41,918 bases of DNA from UBA4582 sp047630175 (GTDB taxonomy: Bacteria > Pseudomonadota > Gammaproteobacteria > Pseudomonadales > Azotimanducaceae). The position numbers and the translations under genes are program-made. This document shows, in pieces, positions 33,672 through 41,701 of the stretch. Position 1 is the first letter of the stretch. The number at the start of each line of letters is the position of its first letter. The DNA lies in assembly GCA_047630175.1 (NCBI GenBank), contig JBLHVI010000028.1, forward strand, positions 1 to 41,918, read 5' to 3'. The notes beneath the pieces are model-generated. The model worked only from the letters and a program-made list of their open reading frames with translations, ran no database searches and had not been told where the DNA came from.

Positions 33672-34709
33672 TCAGATTTTGGCGGCGAGCAGACGGCGCC
33701 AAAATTCATTTTCGAACGCTAACGATTGGCGCACCCCAATTGAGTCGCTAGTAATCAGTGCAACCGTAATGTCGAGGGACGGGACGACGCTCAAAAAGCT
33801 ACCGTTGCAACTTCGGGTCGTATAAAGATCTGCCGGCGCATTAGGCACAGGCACGCCATCGATGGCGCCGCTTGCTTTTAAAGCGCTTTCTTTTACGCAG
33901 ACTTCAATCGTATCCGGTAATACAAAATGTGACTGGTTGTTATTCCACCAAAGCCATCCCCAGGACGGATTTTCTTTTGACCCTGGGTGCAACATATCAT
34001 CTAAATAATAGGCTTCACCCAACACGCTACGCCCTGCAAACTGACCACGCTGCAGTAGCATCTGACCCAACTTCACGAGATCACTAACACGCGTTCGCAA
34101 TCCAGAAATCATGACGCCATCGGGTAACGTTTGTTGCCGGTCGAACCATCTAGTTCCGATCATGCCGAGCGGTTCGAACAACCAAGCATGGCTTAACGCA
34201 GCTAAAGATTGCCCCGTAGTCGTTTCCAGCAATGTCTTAAGATAACCATGGGCAACATGATTGACTCGCCAAGAATTATTAATCTCGCCATTCAGCGACA
34301 GGGTATCATCCATGCCGGTGGTCATCGTCAAAACCGTTTCGATTGATAACTTCGCCTCATCCCACGGTGACAGCTGCGTCCACTCTGGCACTAGGTGGTG
34401 ATTCAAATGATCACAAACCTCAAGAAAGCCTTTTTCCTGTGCTATCCCGACCAGGATAGATACAACACCCTGCTCTATCGCGAGCACGTCAATCACCGCA
34501 GTTGTATCACCAGCCGACGCCAACAGACCCTGCTGAAGCTGAAATGCAACGCTGCCACCCTGCTCAGCACAAGCGAACTCAAGTACGTCGATAACAGTCG
34601 CTCGACACCAACCTGATAACTCGTCACTAACACTATTACCCAGACTATTAGTCAGACTACTGGTCACACTCTTTGTCACAATTTTCCCTTCCTTCTTTGC
34701 GCTGTTCAC
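33672..34709 (-). CDS. Beta-lactamase-fold (class C-like) protein lacking catalytic residues
   Basis: 345 residues with the serine-hydrolase/beta-lactamase layout: GVVSILVGIAQEKGFL near 81-96, then SIETVLTMTTGMDD, LFEPLGMIGTRWF and, at the end, SVVPSLDITVALI. The S-x-x-K catalytic motif should sit just before GVVSIL, but the sequence there is A77-I-E-Q80, so both the nucleophile Ser and the Lys are missing. The Y-x-N motif reads V149-N-H, and the third motif reads RSCNG instead of HTG/KTG. I therefore infer a non-enzymatic protein. No signal peptide is seen. It is divergent from the response regulator. Confidence 0.8.
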   Translation of the reverse strand: MNSAKKEGKIVTKSVTSSLTNSLGNSVSDELSGWCRATVIDVLEFACAEQGGSVAFQLQQGLLASAGDTTAVIDVLAIEQGVVSILVGIAQEKGFLEVCDHLNHHLVPEWTQLSPWDEAKLSIETVLTMTTGMDDTLSLNGEINNSWRVNHVAHGYLKTLLETTTGQSLAALSHAWLFEPLGMIGTRWFDRQQTLPDGVMISGLRTRVSDLVKLGQMLLQRGQFAGRSVLGEAYYLDDMLHPGSKENPSWGWLWWNNNQSHFVLPDTIEVCVKESALKASGAIDGVPVPNAPADLYTTRSCNGSFLSVVPSLDITVALITSDSIGVRQSLAFENEFWRRLLAAKI

Positions 34710-34997
34710 AAGTATTACAAACAGTAATTTTGTTATTACGCGTCAATTATTTGACTCGGTGCCGATGCATTCACTGCATGGTAGGTTTTTTTGCCCGCAA
34801 GCTTTATTTTTCTCTACTATCCATTACTATCTATCTACGGCTCTTGTAAACAACAAAAATACATCTCGTGAACACGCTTACAGCAAATACAACCGAACAC
34901 GAACACGAACATGCAGCATCAGCCTACAAAGTACAATCCAAGACAGGAGTCCGCGAACTATTTCAGGGCTTAAAACCGAAAACAGGTAGCTTTACCG

Positions 34998-35477
34998 ATG
35001 CGACTGACGACATTACATCATCAAGCACGGTGCCGAAACACATCCGCAACACAGTCACGTGGCACAATACTTGTGGTAGACGACGAGAGCGGCGTCAGGG
35101 AAATGACTCAAAAAGTTCTCGAAAACGATGGTTTCAAGGTCATTGCAGCGGCCAACGCCCAACAGGCACTCGGGCTTTTCATCGAACACACCACTGACCA
35201 GCTTAACAACATCAGTTGTGCTGGAATAGACGCCGCCGTCATTGACCTGAGCATGCCCGATATGCACGGATTAGACCTTGCGGCGAAACTAAAAAGCCAA
35301 GCACCCAACTTGCCGATCGTTGCCATCAGCGGTTACGACCCGCTCGACTTTGAAGACCACGATTGCCGCTCATCCGTTAACGTTTTTCTGCAGAAGCCGT
35401 TTCTCATCGCCGAACTTCGCACACACATCAAAAAACTGCTTGAACTTGCACGAGTTGCCCCCGCGCCTTACGTTTAG
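34998..35477 (+). CDS. Single-domain response regulator (CheY-like)
   Basis: 159 residues, a lone receiver domain. The acidic pair is D28-D29 (ILVVDDE), the phospho-acceptor D83 (VIDLSMPDM), the switch residue S111 (ISGYD) and K133 (LQKPF), so all phosphotransfer residues are in place. No DNA-binding or enzymatic output domain follows. A single-domain regulator acts by protein contact or in a phosphorelay, and no kinase is adjacent. AGG about 11 bases upstream of ATG 34998 gives modest support for the start. A GTG-led frame (34868-35197, starting MNTLTANTTEHEHEH) overlaps in another phase and may be a spurious or frame-shifted N-terminus. The 34710-34997 gap is AT-rich. Confidence 0.85.
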   Translation: MRLTTLHHQARCRNTSATQSRGTILVVDDESGVREMTQKVLENDGFKVIAAANAQQALGLFIEHTTDQLNNISCAGIDAAVIDLSMPDMHGLDLAAKLKSQAPNLPIVAISGYDPLDFEDHDCRSSVNVFLQKPFLIAELRTHIKKLLELARVAPAPYV

Positions 35478-35859
35478 GTCACGCGGTTTAACTGCCTTTG
35501 TGCTGCCTAACCGCAGCCGCCGTCTTTGTATCGATAGACTCCCTGCAATACCTCGCTAATTGTCGCCGCTGAACATTCATCTATCGGTTCGCAACAGCTT
35601 CGCGTTAGCTAAACGTTTATTGACTCTCCTAACGATTCGCCTCTCGAATAGGGTTGTTTAAAGCTCGACTCCCACTGCTGCAACATCGTTCATTACTGCC
35701 AGCGCATTAAAGACAAACGTAAAACCATCTTGTATTGCGTTTGGGTCGGCTTACCTTGGCAACAGATTTGTAAACAAAAATTGAATTAAGCCTAGAATGG
35801 CACCTTTGCCGGTATACTCGCTGTGGTATATTCTCCCTCTAATAATAACGAGATAAAAG
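35478..35859. other. Intergenic stretch, 382 bases
   Basis: No convincing gene or RNA is seen. Just after the regulator stop, GCGGTT (35483-35488) pairs with AACCGC (35509-35514) in a weak hairpin with a 20-base loop and no T-run. Near the end, two GGTATA copies (35811-35816 and 35825-35830) lie 14 bases apart, the second inside a -10-like TATATT (35827-35832). A TTGCCG (35806-35811) is 15 bases upstream, so a promoter for the quinone-oxidoreductase gene is possible. Confidence 0.35.
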
Positions 35860-36846
35860 ATGCGCGCTATCGTTTGCAAAGAATTCAAGTCGCCGACCAA
35901 ACTCGGCGTCAGTAAAATTGATGATCCCGTACCTACCGAACACGAAGTGTTGATACGTATTAAAGCCACTGGTTTGGGTTACGTCGACGCGCTGACAGTG
36001 GCCGGTCTTTATCAAATTAAGCCGAATTTACCGTTTATTCCAGGCAGTGAAATTTCTGGCGTTGTCCAGCAAACCGGTGAGGCCGTGAAACACTTGCGGG
36101 CTGGTCAGCGAGTCCTCGCCATGCCAAGTAATGGTGGACTCGCTGAACTAATCTGCCTGAATGAAAATCTCTGCACCCCGATACCCGAAGTACTTTCACA
36201 TGAAAGTGCTGCCAGTTTTTTGGTCAATTACTGTACCGCATACCACGGCCTGACCTATTGCGGCAAGGTTCAGCCGGGTGAAACCGTTCTCATTCTCGGC
36301 GCCAGTGGCGGTGTCGGTGTGGCAGCCATCGATATTGCACATGCCCTAGGCGCTGTGGTCATCGCTGCCGCATCAACGAAGAAAAAGCGCGAAGCTTGTC
36401 TAGAATTGGGCGCCGACCATGTCATTGACTACACCAAAGACGACTGGCGACAGGAACTCGCTAAATGTCTCAATGGTCGTCCTTTGAATGTAGTCTATGA
36501 TCCGGTCGGTGGCGCTTTTGCTGAACCTGCCCTGCGCAGCCTCAGCCCAGATGGACGTTTTCTTGTGGTCGGTTTTGCAACAGGCGACATCCCGCGCATA
36601 CCTTTAAATCTCGCCCTACTCAAACGATGCGCCATCATTGGTGTCAATTGGGGAGGCTATGTAGCAGCAAATCCTGGTGAGTCGCGACCCGTGATGACAC
36701 GCCTGCTAGAGTGGATTGCAGAGGGTCGACTCAATCCGGTTGCCGGCGAGACATTGCCATTGCAGAAAGCAGGCAGCGCTATGATGAAAATGCTGAATCG
36801 CAAGGCCATCGGTAAGATGGTCATTACCATGAATGACACGGAGTAG
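35860..36846 (+). CDS. Zinc-less MDR oxidoreductase, quinone-oxidoreductase-like
   Basis: 328 residues of the medium-chain dehydrogenase/reductase superfamily. The start MRAIVCKEF, the IPGSEISGVVQQTG segment near residues 63-76 and the coenzyme-binding loop GASGGVGVAAID (about 147-158) match NADPH:quinone oxidoreductase-type proteins. The zinc ligands of alcohol dehydrogenases are absent. It probably reduces a quinone or enone with NADPH in the cytosol. Only five bases separate it from the epoxide-hydrolase gene, so the two are co-transcribed, suggesting a shared detoxification or catabolic step. Confidence 0.88.
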   Translation: MRAIVCKEFKSPTKLGVSKIDDPVPTEHEVLIRIKATGLGYVDALTVAGLYQIKPNLPFIPGSEISGVVQQTGEAVKHLRAGQRVLAMPSNGGLAELICLNENLCTPIPEVLSHESAASFLVNYCTAYHGLTYCGKVQPGETVLILGASGGVGVAAIDIAHALGAVVIAAASTKKKREACLELGADHVIDYTKDDWRQELAKCLNGRPLNVVYDPVGGAFAEPALRSLSPDGRFLVVGFATGDIPRIPLNLALLKRCAIIGVNWGGYVAANPGESRPVMTRLLEWIAEGRLNPVAGETLPLQKAGSAMMKMLNRKAIGKMVITMNDTE

Positions 36847-36851
36847 AGCTT

Positions 36852-37991
36852 GTGACTAATATCCACCCTTATGCCATTGACATTCCAGCCGCTCAGATAA
36901 CGGACTTGCAAGCACGTCTCGCCCTAACACGTTGGCCAGACAAAGAGACCCCTAGCGACTGGACTCAGGGAGTACCGCTAGCCTATATGCAGGAGTTACA
37001 AGACTATTGGTTGCATCAATATGATTGGCCTGCAAGACAGGCACTACTCAATCAATGGCCAGGGTTCATCACCGAAATCGACGGCTTAGACATCCATTTT
37101 CTACACATTCGCTCGCCCCATAGTGATGCCAGCCCGCTGCTACTGACTCACGGCTGGCCCGGCTCTATCATCGAGTTCCAGAAGGTCATCGGCCCCTTAA
37201 CGAACCCTACAGAACATGGTGGTGTTGCCAGCGATGCGTTCCATCTAGTTGTACCGACGCTGCCTGGTTTTGGTTTTTCCGGCAAGCCTGTCAGCACTGG
37301 CTGGAATATTGAGAAAATTGCCACTGCCTGGAATAGTTTGATGCTGCGCCTAGGGTACGATGCATACTTTGCTCAGGGCGGAGACTGGGGTTCAGCCGTC
37401 AGCGCTGAGATTGGGGTCCAAAACTTAGGCCAGTGCAAGGGTGTGCATTTGAATATGGTAGTGGTCGGACCAGACCCTGAAACCATGAATGATTTAACCC
37501 CAGCAGAGCAAGAAGCGTTGGTTGCCATGAAGTTCTATCAAAACCATGACTCAGGGTATTCTAAGCAGCAGGCCACCCGCCCGCAGACGCTAGGTTATGG
37601 GTTAGCCGATTCACCCATAGGACAGGCAGCTTGGATTATCGAAAAGTTCTACCAATGGATGGACTGCAATGGTCACCCCGAAAACATCGTCAGTCGCGAC
37701 GAGTTACTCGACAATGTCATGCTTTACTGGTTACCAGATGCAGGCGCGTCATCAGCGCGGATCTACTGGGAAAGCTTTGGCAACCTCAACGCCAGCCCCA
37801 TCACCTTGCCTGTTGGCTGCAGTATCTTTCCAAAGGATATTTTCAAGGCTTCAGAGCGCTGGGCAAAACAGCGCTTCAAGCAGCTTGTACATTTCAATGT
37901 TCTGCCAAAAGGCGGTCATTTCGCTGCTTTCGAGCAGCCTGAAAGCTTCGTTACAGAGGTGCGTGACTGCTTTCGTGGGCTGCGTTCTTAG
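36852..37991 (+). CDS. Epoxide hydrolase, alpha/beta-hydrolase with EHN domain
   Basis: 379 residues. An N-terminal lid (EHN) domain occupies about residues 1-90 (ARLALTRWPD is typical of it). It is followed by an alpha/beta-hydrolase core with the oxyanion segment HGWPGS (100-105), the nucleophile D178 in GGDWGS, and the catalytic His in GGHFAAFEQP near the C-terminus. An Asp nucleophile in this setting defines epoxide hydrolases, which open epoxides to diols. The start is GTG at 36852, five bases after the MDR stop. A small epoxide or a lipid-derived epoxide is a plausible substrate, but this is inference. Confidence 0.9.
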   Translation: MTNIHPYAIDIPAAQITDLQARLALTRWPDKETPSDWTQGVPLAYMQELQDYWLHQYDWPARQALLNQWPGFITEIDGLDIHFLHIRSPHSDASPLLLTHGWPGSIIEFQKVIGPLTNPTEHGGVASDAFHLVVPTLPGFGFSGKPVSTGWNIEKIATAWNSLMLRLGYDAYFAQGGDWGSAVSAEIGVQNLGQCKGVHLNMVVVGPDPETMNDLTPAEQEALVAMKFYQNHDSGYSKQQATRPQTLGYGLADSPIGQAAWIIEKFYQWMDCNGHPENIVSRDELLDNVMLYWLPDAGASSARIYWESFGNLNASPITLPVGCSIFPKDIFKASERWAKQRFKQLVHFNVLPKGGHFAAFEQPESFVTEVRDCFRGLRS

Positions 37992-38169
37992 TCAGGCACA
38001 CGCAGCTGCCGACGCGTAAATAGTGATGTTCGTTGCCGTTAACCCTCAAGTTTTCTGCCAACTTGGCCTAATCTCACCTTTTACAATCGCCTTAGCCCGT
38101 TTATAACTGACCCGGGATTAGTCTCGGGCGATTGATATCAACCTGCTACATCAAACGTTTATTCATCCG

Positions 38170-38198
38170 TTGACACATTTTATTCATTACTTTTTATC
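38170..38198 (+). promoter_or_regulatory. Promoter candidate of the ferredoxin gene
   Basis: TTGACA (38170-38175), a perfect -35, is followed 17 bases later by TTTATC (38193-38198), a weaker -10. An AGGAG ribosome site (38206-38210) precedes the ATG at 38217 by six bases. This is one of the clearer sigma-70-like promoters in the window. Confidence 0.5.
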
Positions 38199-38216
38199 AA
38201 ACATCAGGAGTTATCT

Positions 38217-38537
38217 ATGGCGACAATCAAGTTCATCCAACACGACGGCAACGAAATTGACGTTCAAGTCGACAATGGCGTAAGCGTTATGAATGCCGCT
38301 ATCGATAATATGGTTGTCGGCATCGATGCTGACTGTGGTGGAGAATGCTCATGCGCCACCTGCCACGTGATCGTTGATGAAGCCTGGATGAGCAAGGTGG
38401 GTACGCCATCAGCTCAGGAAGAGTCCATGCTAGACTTGAACCCTGATCGCGAGTTGAAGTCACGCCTGTCTTGTCAAATTGCCGTCACCGATGAACTCGA
38501 TGGTTTGGTTGTCAACCTGCCTGAATTTCAATACTAG
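38217..38537 (+). CDS. Adrenodoxin-type [2Fe-2S] ferredoxin
   Basis: 106 residues. The cluster cysteines are C40, C46, C49 and C86, in CGGECSCATCH and later SCQ, giving the C-x5-C-x2-C...C spacing of adrenodoxin/putidaredoxin-like ferredoxins; C44 is an extra cysteine inside the loop. Such ferredoxins pass electrons to P450s or oxygenases, but no P450 or ferredoxin reductase lies nearby. The gene is monocistronic, with its own promoter and a hairpin terminator right after the stop. Length and fold are normal. Confidence 0.93.
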   Translation: MATIKFIQHDGNEIDVQVDNGVSVMNAAIDNMVVGIDADCGGECSCATCHVIVDEAWMSKVGTPSAQEESMLDLNPDRELKSRLSCQIAVTDELDGLVVNLPEFQY

Positions 38538-38560
38538 ACGGGTTACCCCGTCTTTTATTA
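38537..38560 (+). terminator. Rho-independent terminator after the ferredoxin gene
   Basis: GACGGG (38537-38542) pairs with CCCGTC (38547-38552) around a four-base TTAC loop and is followed by TTTTATTA. The stem starts at the last base of the TAG stop. Confidence 0.8.
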
Positions 38561-38627
38561 ACCGCTTTTTATCTACCCAGTCTTGCCATATCACCATGTG
38601 GTTGTGAAAGACTGAGAGGCTTAGAGT

Positions 38628-38660
38628 AAACATCCGGACGGCCGTGCGGATGTTTATTAT
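38628..38660. terminator. Second hairpin with AT-rich flanks
   Basis: AAACATCCG (38628-38636) pairs with CGGATGTTT (38647-38655) in a perfect nine-base stem around a ten-base loop, itself containing ACGGCCGT. ATTATTA follows. It may be a backup terminator, possibly working in both directions. Confidence 0.55.
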
Positions 38661-38869
38661 TACCAAGCCTAGACTATACGGTCCCGCACCCCCGCAGCAT
38701 TACCCGCCAAGCGAGTTACCTCACACGAGCACCATCGCACTCGTTACGGCGTCAATATCTGCTCTATAAATCTTGAGTGTTTAAGCAGATACTCTACCGG
38801 TGGCTGCTGTATAAATGGCAGGCCAGAAGGTATGGTTATGTACACGTTTTTTTGACCCTCGGAAGCCTC
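38661..38869. other. Remainder of the ferredoxin-nitroreductase gap
   Basis: Together with the two hairpins this gap spans 38538-38869. The rest shows no gene I can support. The nitroreductase reading frame runs back into it from a GTG at 38777, but those 31 residues (MFKQILYRWLLYKW and onward) do not belong to the family. Confidence 0.4.
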
Positions 38870-39544
38870 ATGGATCACTACGAAGTTATGCGCACCACCT
38901 TCGCCGCTCGCGAATACACTGATGATCTGGTGAGTGACGAGACGTTATACCGGATACTCGACCACGCGCGTTTCGCACCAAGTGGCGGCAACCGACAGGG
39001 CTGGCGGGTACTCGTAATCAAAGACCAAGCACGCCGCAAGGCACTGCGTGAAATCATGGCACCCACCATTCAGCGCTACAAAGCTCAGGCTATGGCTGGC
39101 GAGACGCCCTTCAGTAGCGTCACACCCAGCAAGGTATCTCAAGCGACAATAGACGCGACATCCATCAACTTCCCCCTGATTGACGATCTTGAGGAAGCTC
39201 CAATACTGCTGGTTATCTGTGTTGACCTCAACGCAGTATCTTCCATGGACAAAGATCTGGATCGAGTCGGCGTGATCTCAGGAGCATCGATATACCCCTT
39301 CGCCTGGAATATCGTTACCGCTGCCCGCAATGAGGGCTTAGGCGGCGTTTTAACAACGTTTCTGGCTAATCAAGAACCAAAGGCCAAGCCGCTGCTGAAC
39401 CTGCCAGCACATGTGGCAATAGCCGCCATGGTCGCTATCGGTAAGCCCGTCAAACAACTCACCAAACTGAAGCGAGGCAACGTAGAGTCTTTCGCCACTA
39501 TAGACACTTACGATGGCGCGCCTTTAACCGACTCAGCGAGCTGA
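38870..39544 (+). CDS. Nitroreductase-family FMN protein
   Basis: About 224 residues. FAAREYTDD, the ILDHARFAPSGGNRQGWR segment and a C-terminal GKP element (MVAIGKPVKQLTKLKR) match the nitroreductase fold, which binds FMN at the dimer interface and reduces nitro compounds, quinones or similar acceptors with NAD(P)H. I place the start at ATG 38870 (MDHYEVMRTT), with GGAAG four bases upstream. The open frame reaches back to a GTG at 38777, but that extension is unlike the family. The next gene follows after 48 bases. Confidence 0.87.
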   Translation: MDHYEVMRTTFAAREYTDDLVSDETLYRILDHARFAPSGGNRQGWRVLVIKDQARRKALREIMAPTIQRYKAQAMAGETPFSSVTPSKVSQATIDATSINFPLIDDLEEAPILLVICVDLNAVSSMDKDLDRVGVISGASIYPFAWNIVTAARNEGLGGVLTTFLANQEPKAKPLLNLPAHVAIAAMVAIGKPVKQLTKLKRGNVESFATIDTYDGAPLTDSAS

Positions 39545-39592
39545 ATAGACGGCTGGAGAAGCCGAGTCACACCAAAAAATGGAAGTTTGCAT

Positions 39593-40186
39593 ATGGATCT
39601 GATCGCCGCCGGTTACAGCTACAGCCGTATCATCCACGACTATTATGTCCGCAACTGGAAGGATGACGCAGGTAGCTCAAAATTATTGATCGCTCGCCGT
39701 GCTGTGCTGGCGTACCACGCCGACACGGCAGCCCAAGCCAACATTGACCCTGTGTTTAAGATCCCTGCTGACCCACGCGACTACGACGAAGCTGCCCAGA
39801 AATGGGCACACCAGATTGATAAATTCTTTTCTGCCAGCGAAACCGTCAAGCTTCCCTATAGCTTCGGTGACTATCTGGTACTCGCCCTCGACGATCAATA
39901 TCGCAAGCAGTGTCATGTCGAACTGGATCGTAAAAGGCGCGCGTTGGTCGGTGATCGGCCACCTGCCGAGGGCAATATCCTTGATGCCTTGCAGAGCACT
40001 ATCAAGGAGACATCCGAGGCGGTCTCTCATCTTGTGGCGCTGGCACCTAACGGTCTAGGAGACGATTCTGACCAGGCCCTTTTACTTGGTCGGCAGGAGC
40101 TACTAGAGGCCATCGCCGCTATGCAGCGCAGTCTGGCCCAGCTTGATCATGAACTCAGTCAACGCAATATCGAAATACTTAGCTAA
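39593..40186 (+). CDS. Conserved-looking protein of unknown function
   Basis: 197 residues, soluble and mostly helical, rich in Ala, Asp, Arg and Leu. ATG 39593 is preceded by GGAAG seven bases upstream; a TTG two codons earlier is unlikely to be used. The C-terminal 75 residues have a heptad-like pattern (KETSEAVSHLVALA, LEAIAAMQRSLAQLDHEL), suggesting a coiled coil. There is no signal peptide or transmembrane segment, and I recognise no domain. It follows the nitroreductase gene by 48 bases and may be co-transcribed with it. Confidence 0.6.
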   Translation: MDLIAAGYSYSRIIHDYYVRNWKDDAGSSKLLIARRAVLAYHADTAAQANIDPVFKIPADPRDYDEAAQKWAHQIDKFFSASETVKLPYSFGDYLVLALDDQYRKQCHVELDRKRRALVGDRPPAEGNILDALQSTIKETSEAVSHLVALAPNGLGDDSDQALLLGRQELLEAIAAMQRSLAQLDHELSQRNIEILS

Positions 40187-40257
40187 ACGCTGATTTTAGG
40201 CATGAGGTGAACGACATAAGCTAAACCCGTGCCAGCAGATTAAAGCACCGCGTACCC

Positions 40258-40304
40258 TATGGAGGAACTACTCCATACCCCTTTGCAATGTGAGACCTTA
40301 TAAA
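40258..40304 (+). promoter_or_regulatory. Palindromic operator and promoter before the 49-aa peptide gene
   Basis: TATGGAG (40258-40264) and CTCCATA (40271-40277) form a perfect seven-base inverted repeat with a six-base centre. A -10-like TATAAA lies at 40299-40304, and its -35 position (about 40276-40281) overlaps the right arm. This geometry is typical of a regulator binding at the -35. The factor is unknown. Confidence 0.45.
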
Positions 40305-40343
40305 GACGTTTAACAACAACGCGCCGACCAACAAGGGCTCACA

Positions 40344-40493
40344 ATGAAAACGAACAGGATACACATCATCTACCTAGGCATCGCGATCAGCACAGTCGCT
40401 TTTTTGGCACTGACGTTCACGGTAAGGGTGAACGCGGCCGCGATTGCAGCACCCACCATCGGCATCACAGCAGCGGCTTCTTACTGCCTGTAG
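40344..40493 (+). CDS. Small 49-residue hydrophobic peptide
   Basis: The frame from ATG 40344 to TAG 40493 encodes 49 residues: a basic start (MKTNRIHI), a hydrophobic helix (IYLGIAISTVAFLALTF) and an Ala-rich tail ending SYCL. It could be a single-pass membrane peptide or a short exported peptide with an N-terminal signal (candidate cut VNA-AA). AAGGG six bases upstream, plus the promoter-like region before it, support translation. No family is recognised. Confidence 0.5.
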   Translation: MKTNRIHIIYLGIAISTVAFLALTFTVRVNAAAIAAPTIGITAAASYCL

Positions 40494-40528
40494 TTAACAA
40501 GACTACATCTCGCGCTCTGGGTTTACTT

Positions 40529-40609
40529 ATGGCGCATACTCGTCATGATCACTATCATAGTCATCAGATACATGCCCTTTGTGATGACAATTTGGATGAC
40601 CTTTCATGA
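40529..40609 (+). CDS. Possible 26-residue His-rich leader peptide
   Basis: ATG 40529 opens a frame of 26 codons beginning MAHTRHDHYHSHQIH, with six histidines in the first 15 residues. Its TGA overlaps the ATG of the Gfo/Idh gene as ATGA. The ribosome site is weak (CTGGG further upstream). It might be a coupled leader or a metal-binding peptide, or a coincidence of the repeated TCAT bases in this stretch. Confidence 0.3.
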   Translation: MAHTRHDHYHSHQIHALCDDNLDDLS

Positions 40610-41598
40610 TTCGATTCGGCACGCTCGGCGCGGCGCGCATTACGCCAGACGCTTTAATCGAGCCTTGTAACGACGGCGACAGAGCCATTATCAGCGTTGT
40701 AGCTGCGCGCTCTAGGCAGCGTGCAGAAAAGTTTGCGCGTCAGCACAAAATCATTGAGGTCGTTGATACCTATACCCAAGTCATTGAGCATCCTTGCGTC
40801 GATGCCGTGTATATCCCGCTGCCGATCACGCAACACCATGAGTGGACCATCAAAGCATTGCGCGCTGGCAAACATGTTTTGTGCGAAAAGTCTTTTGCAG
40901 CCAATGCGCGTGAAGCGCGCGAGATGGCCCATGTCGCCGTAGAATCCAATCGAATACTGATGGACGCATATCATTATCGCTATCACCCAATCTTTCTGCG
41001 AGCCCGCGAAATCTATGCATCAGGCCGACTCGGTAAGATTTCATCAGTGCACGCGGCATTTCACATACCCATCGATGATCCGACTGACATTCGCTTGAAC
41101 TATGAGACAGGTGGTGGCGTGACAATGGATATTGGTTGCTACCCCATTTCCTGGGTGCGCCATATCACCAACGCAGAACCACTGAGCATAAGTGCTGAAG
41201 CCATTACCGGACCTGCCGATGTCGACTTATACCTAACGAGCAAAATGGCGTTTCCCAACGACATCAGCGTAACAACTTCTGGGGATATGCGCCCTGACAG
41301 CGCCTTCAGCGCCATCATCGAAGTCATAGGAGAGCAAGGTAGCATGCGGGTTAACAACCCGATTGCGCCACATTTGGGTAACAACATTGAGCTCACCATC
41401 AATGGCGAGATGCATAAAGAACGTTTTACTAAACGACCGTCGTACCATTACCAGCTAGCGATGTTTCTGGATGCCATCGATGCGCCTACCGATACACCCG
41501 TGCACCTGCTAACGGGGCCGGCAGACGCCGTCCAGCAAATGATTGTTATCGATAGCGTCTACCAAGCAGCCGGTCTACCGATACGCGGCTTAAAGTAG
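40606..41598 (+). CDS. Gfo/Idh/MocA-family oxidoreductase
   Basis: 330 residues. An N-terminal NAD(P)-binding domain (RFGTLGAARI near residues 3-12) is followed by the conserved E94-K95-S-F of the family catalytic loop (GKHVLCEKSF). The C-terminal alpha/beta domain has GGGVTMDIGCYPISWVR near 170, including the Gfo/Idh-type D-x-G. Such enzymes oxidise or reduce sugars, inositols and related compounds using NAD(P). The substrate cannot be named. There is no sugar cluster beside it. Confidence 0.88.
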   Translation: MIRFGTLGAARITPDALIEPCNDGDRAIISVVAARSRQRAEKFARQHKIIEVVDTYTQVIEHPCVDAVYIPLPITQHHEWTIKALRAGKHVLCEKSFAANAREAREMAHVAVESNRILMDAYHYRYHPIFLRAREIYASGRLGKISSVHAAFHIPIDDPTDIRLNYETGGGVTMDIGCYPISWVRHITNAEPLSISAEAITGPADVDLYLTSKMAFPNDISVTTSGDMRPDSAFSAIIEVIGEQGSMRVNNPIAPHLGNNIELTINGEMHKERFTKRPSYHYQLAMFLDAIDAPTDTPVHLLTGPADAVQQMIVIDSVYQAAGLPIRGLK

Positions 41599-41641
41599 GT
41601 CCCCAGCTGTCAGGTTTGAGCACAAACGTCACTAGGCGGGT

Positions 41642-41669
41642 TTGCGACCATCAGGGAATTGCGTAAAAT
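41642..41669 (+). promoter_or_regulatory. Promoter candidate upstream of trhO
   Basis: TTGCGA (41642-41647) and TAAAAT (41664-41669) are separated by 16 bases, a near-consensus sigma-70 arrangement about 33 bases before the ATG at 41702. No clear Shine-Dalgarno is visible. Confidence 0.45.
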
Positions 41670-41701
41670 ACGTTGTTTCCATCGTCCTATAGCCAATTAC
41701 C

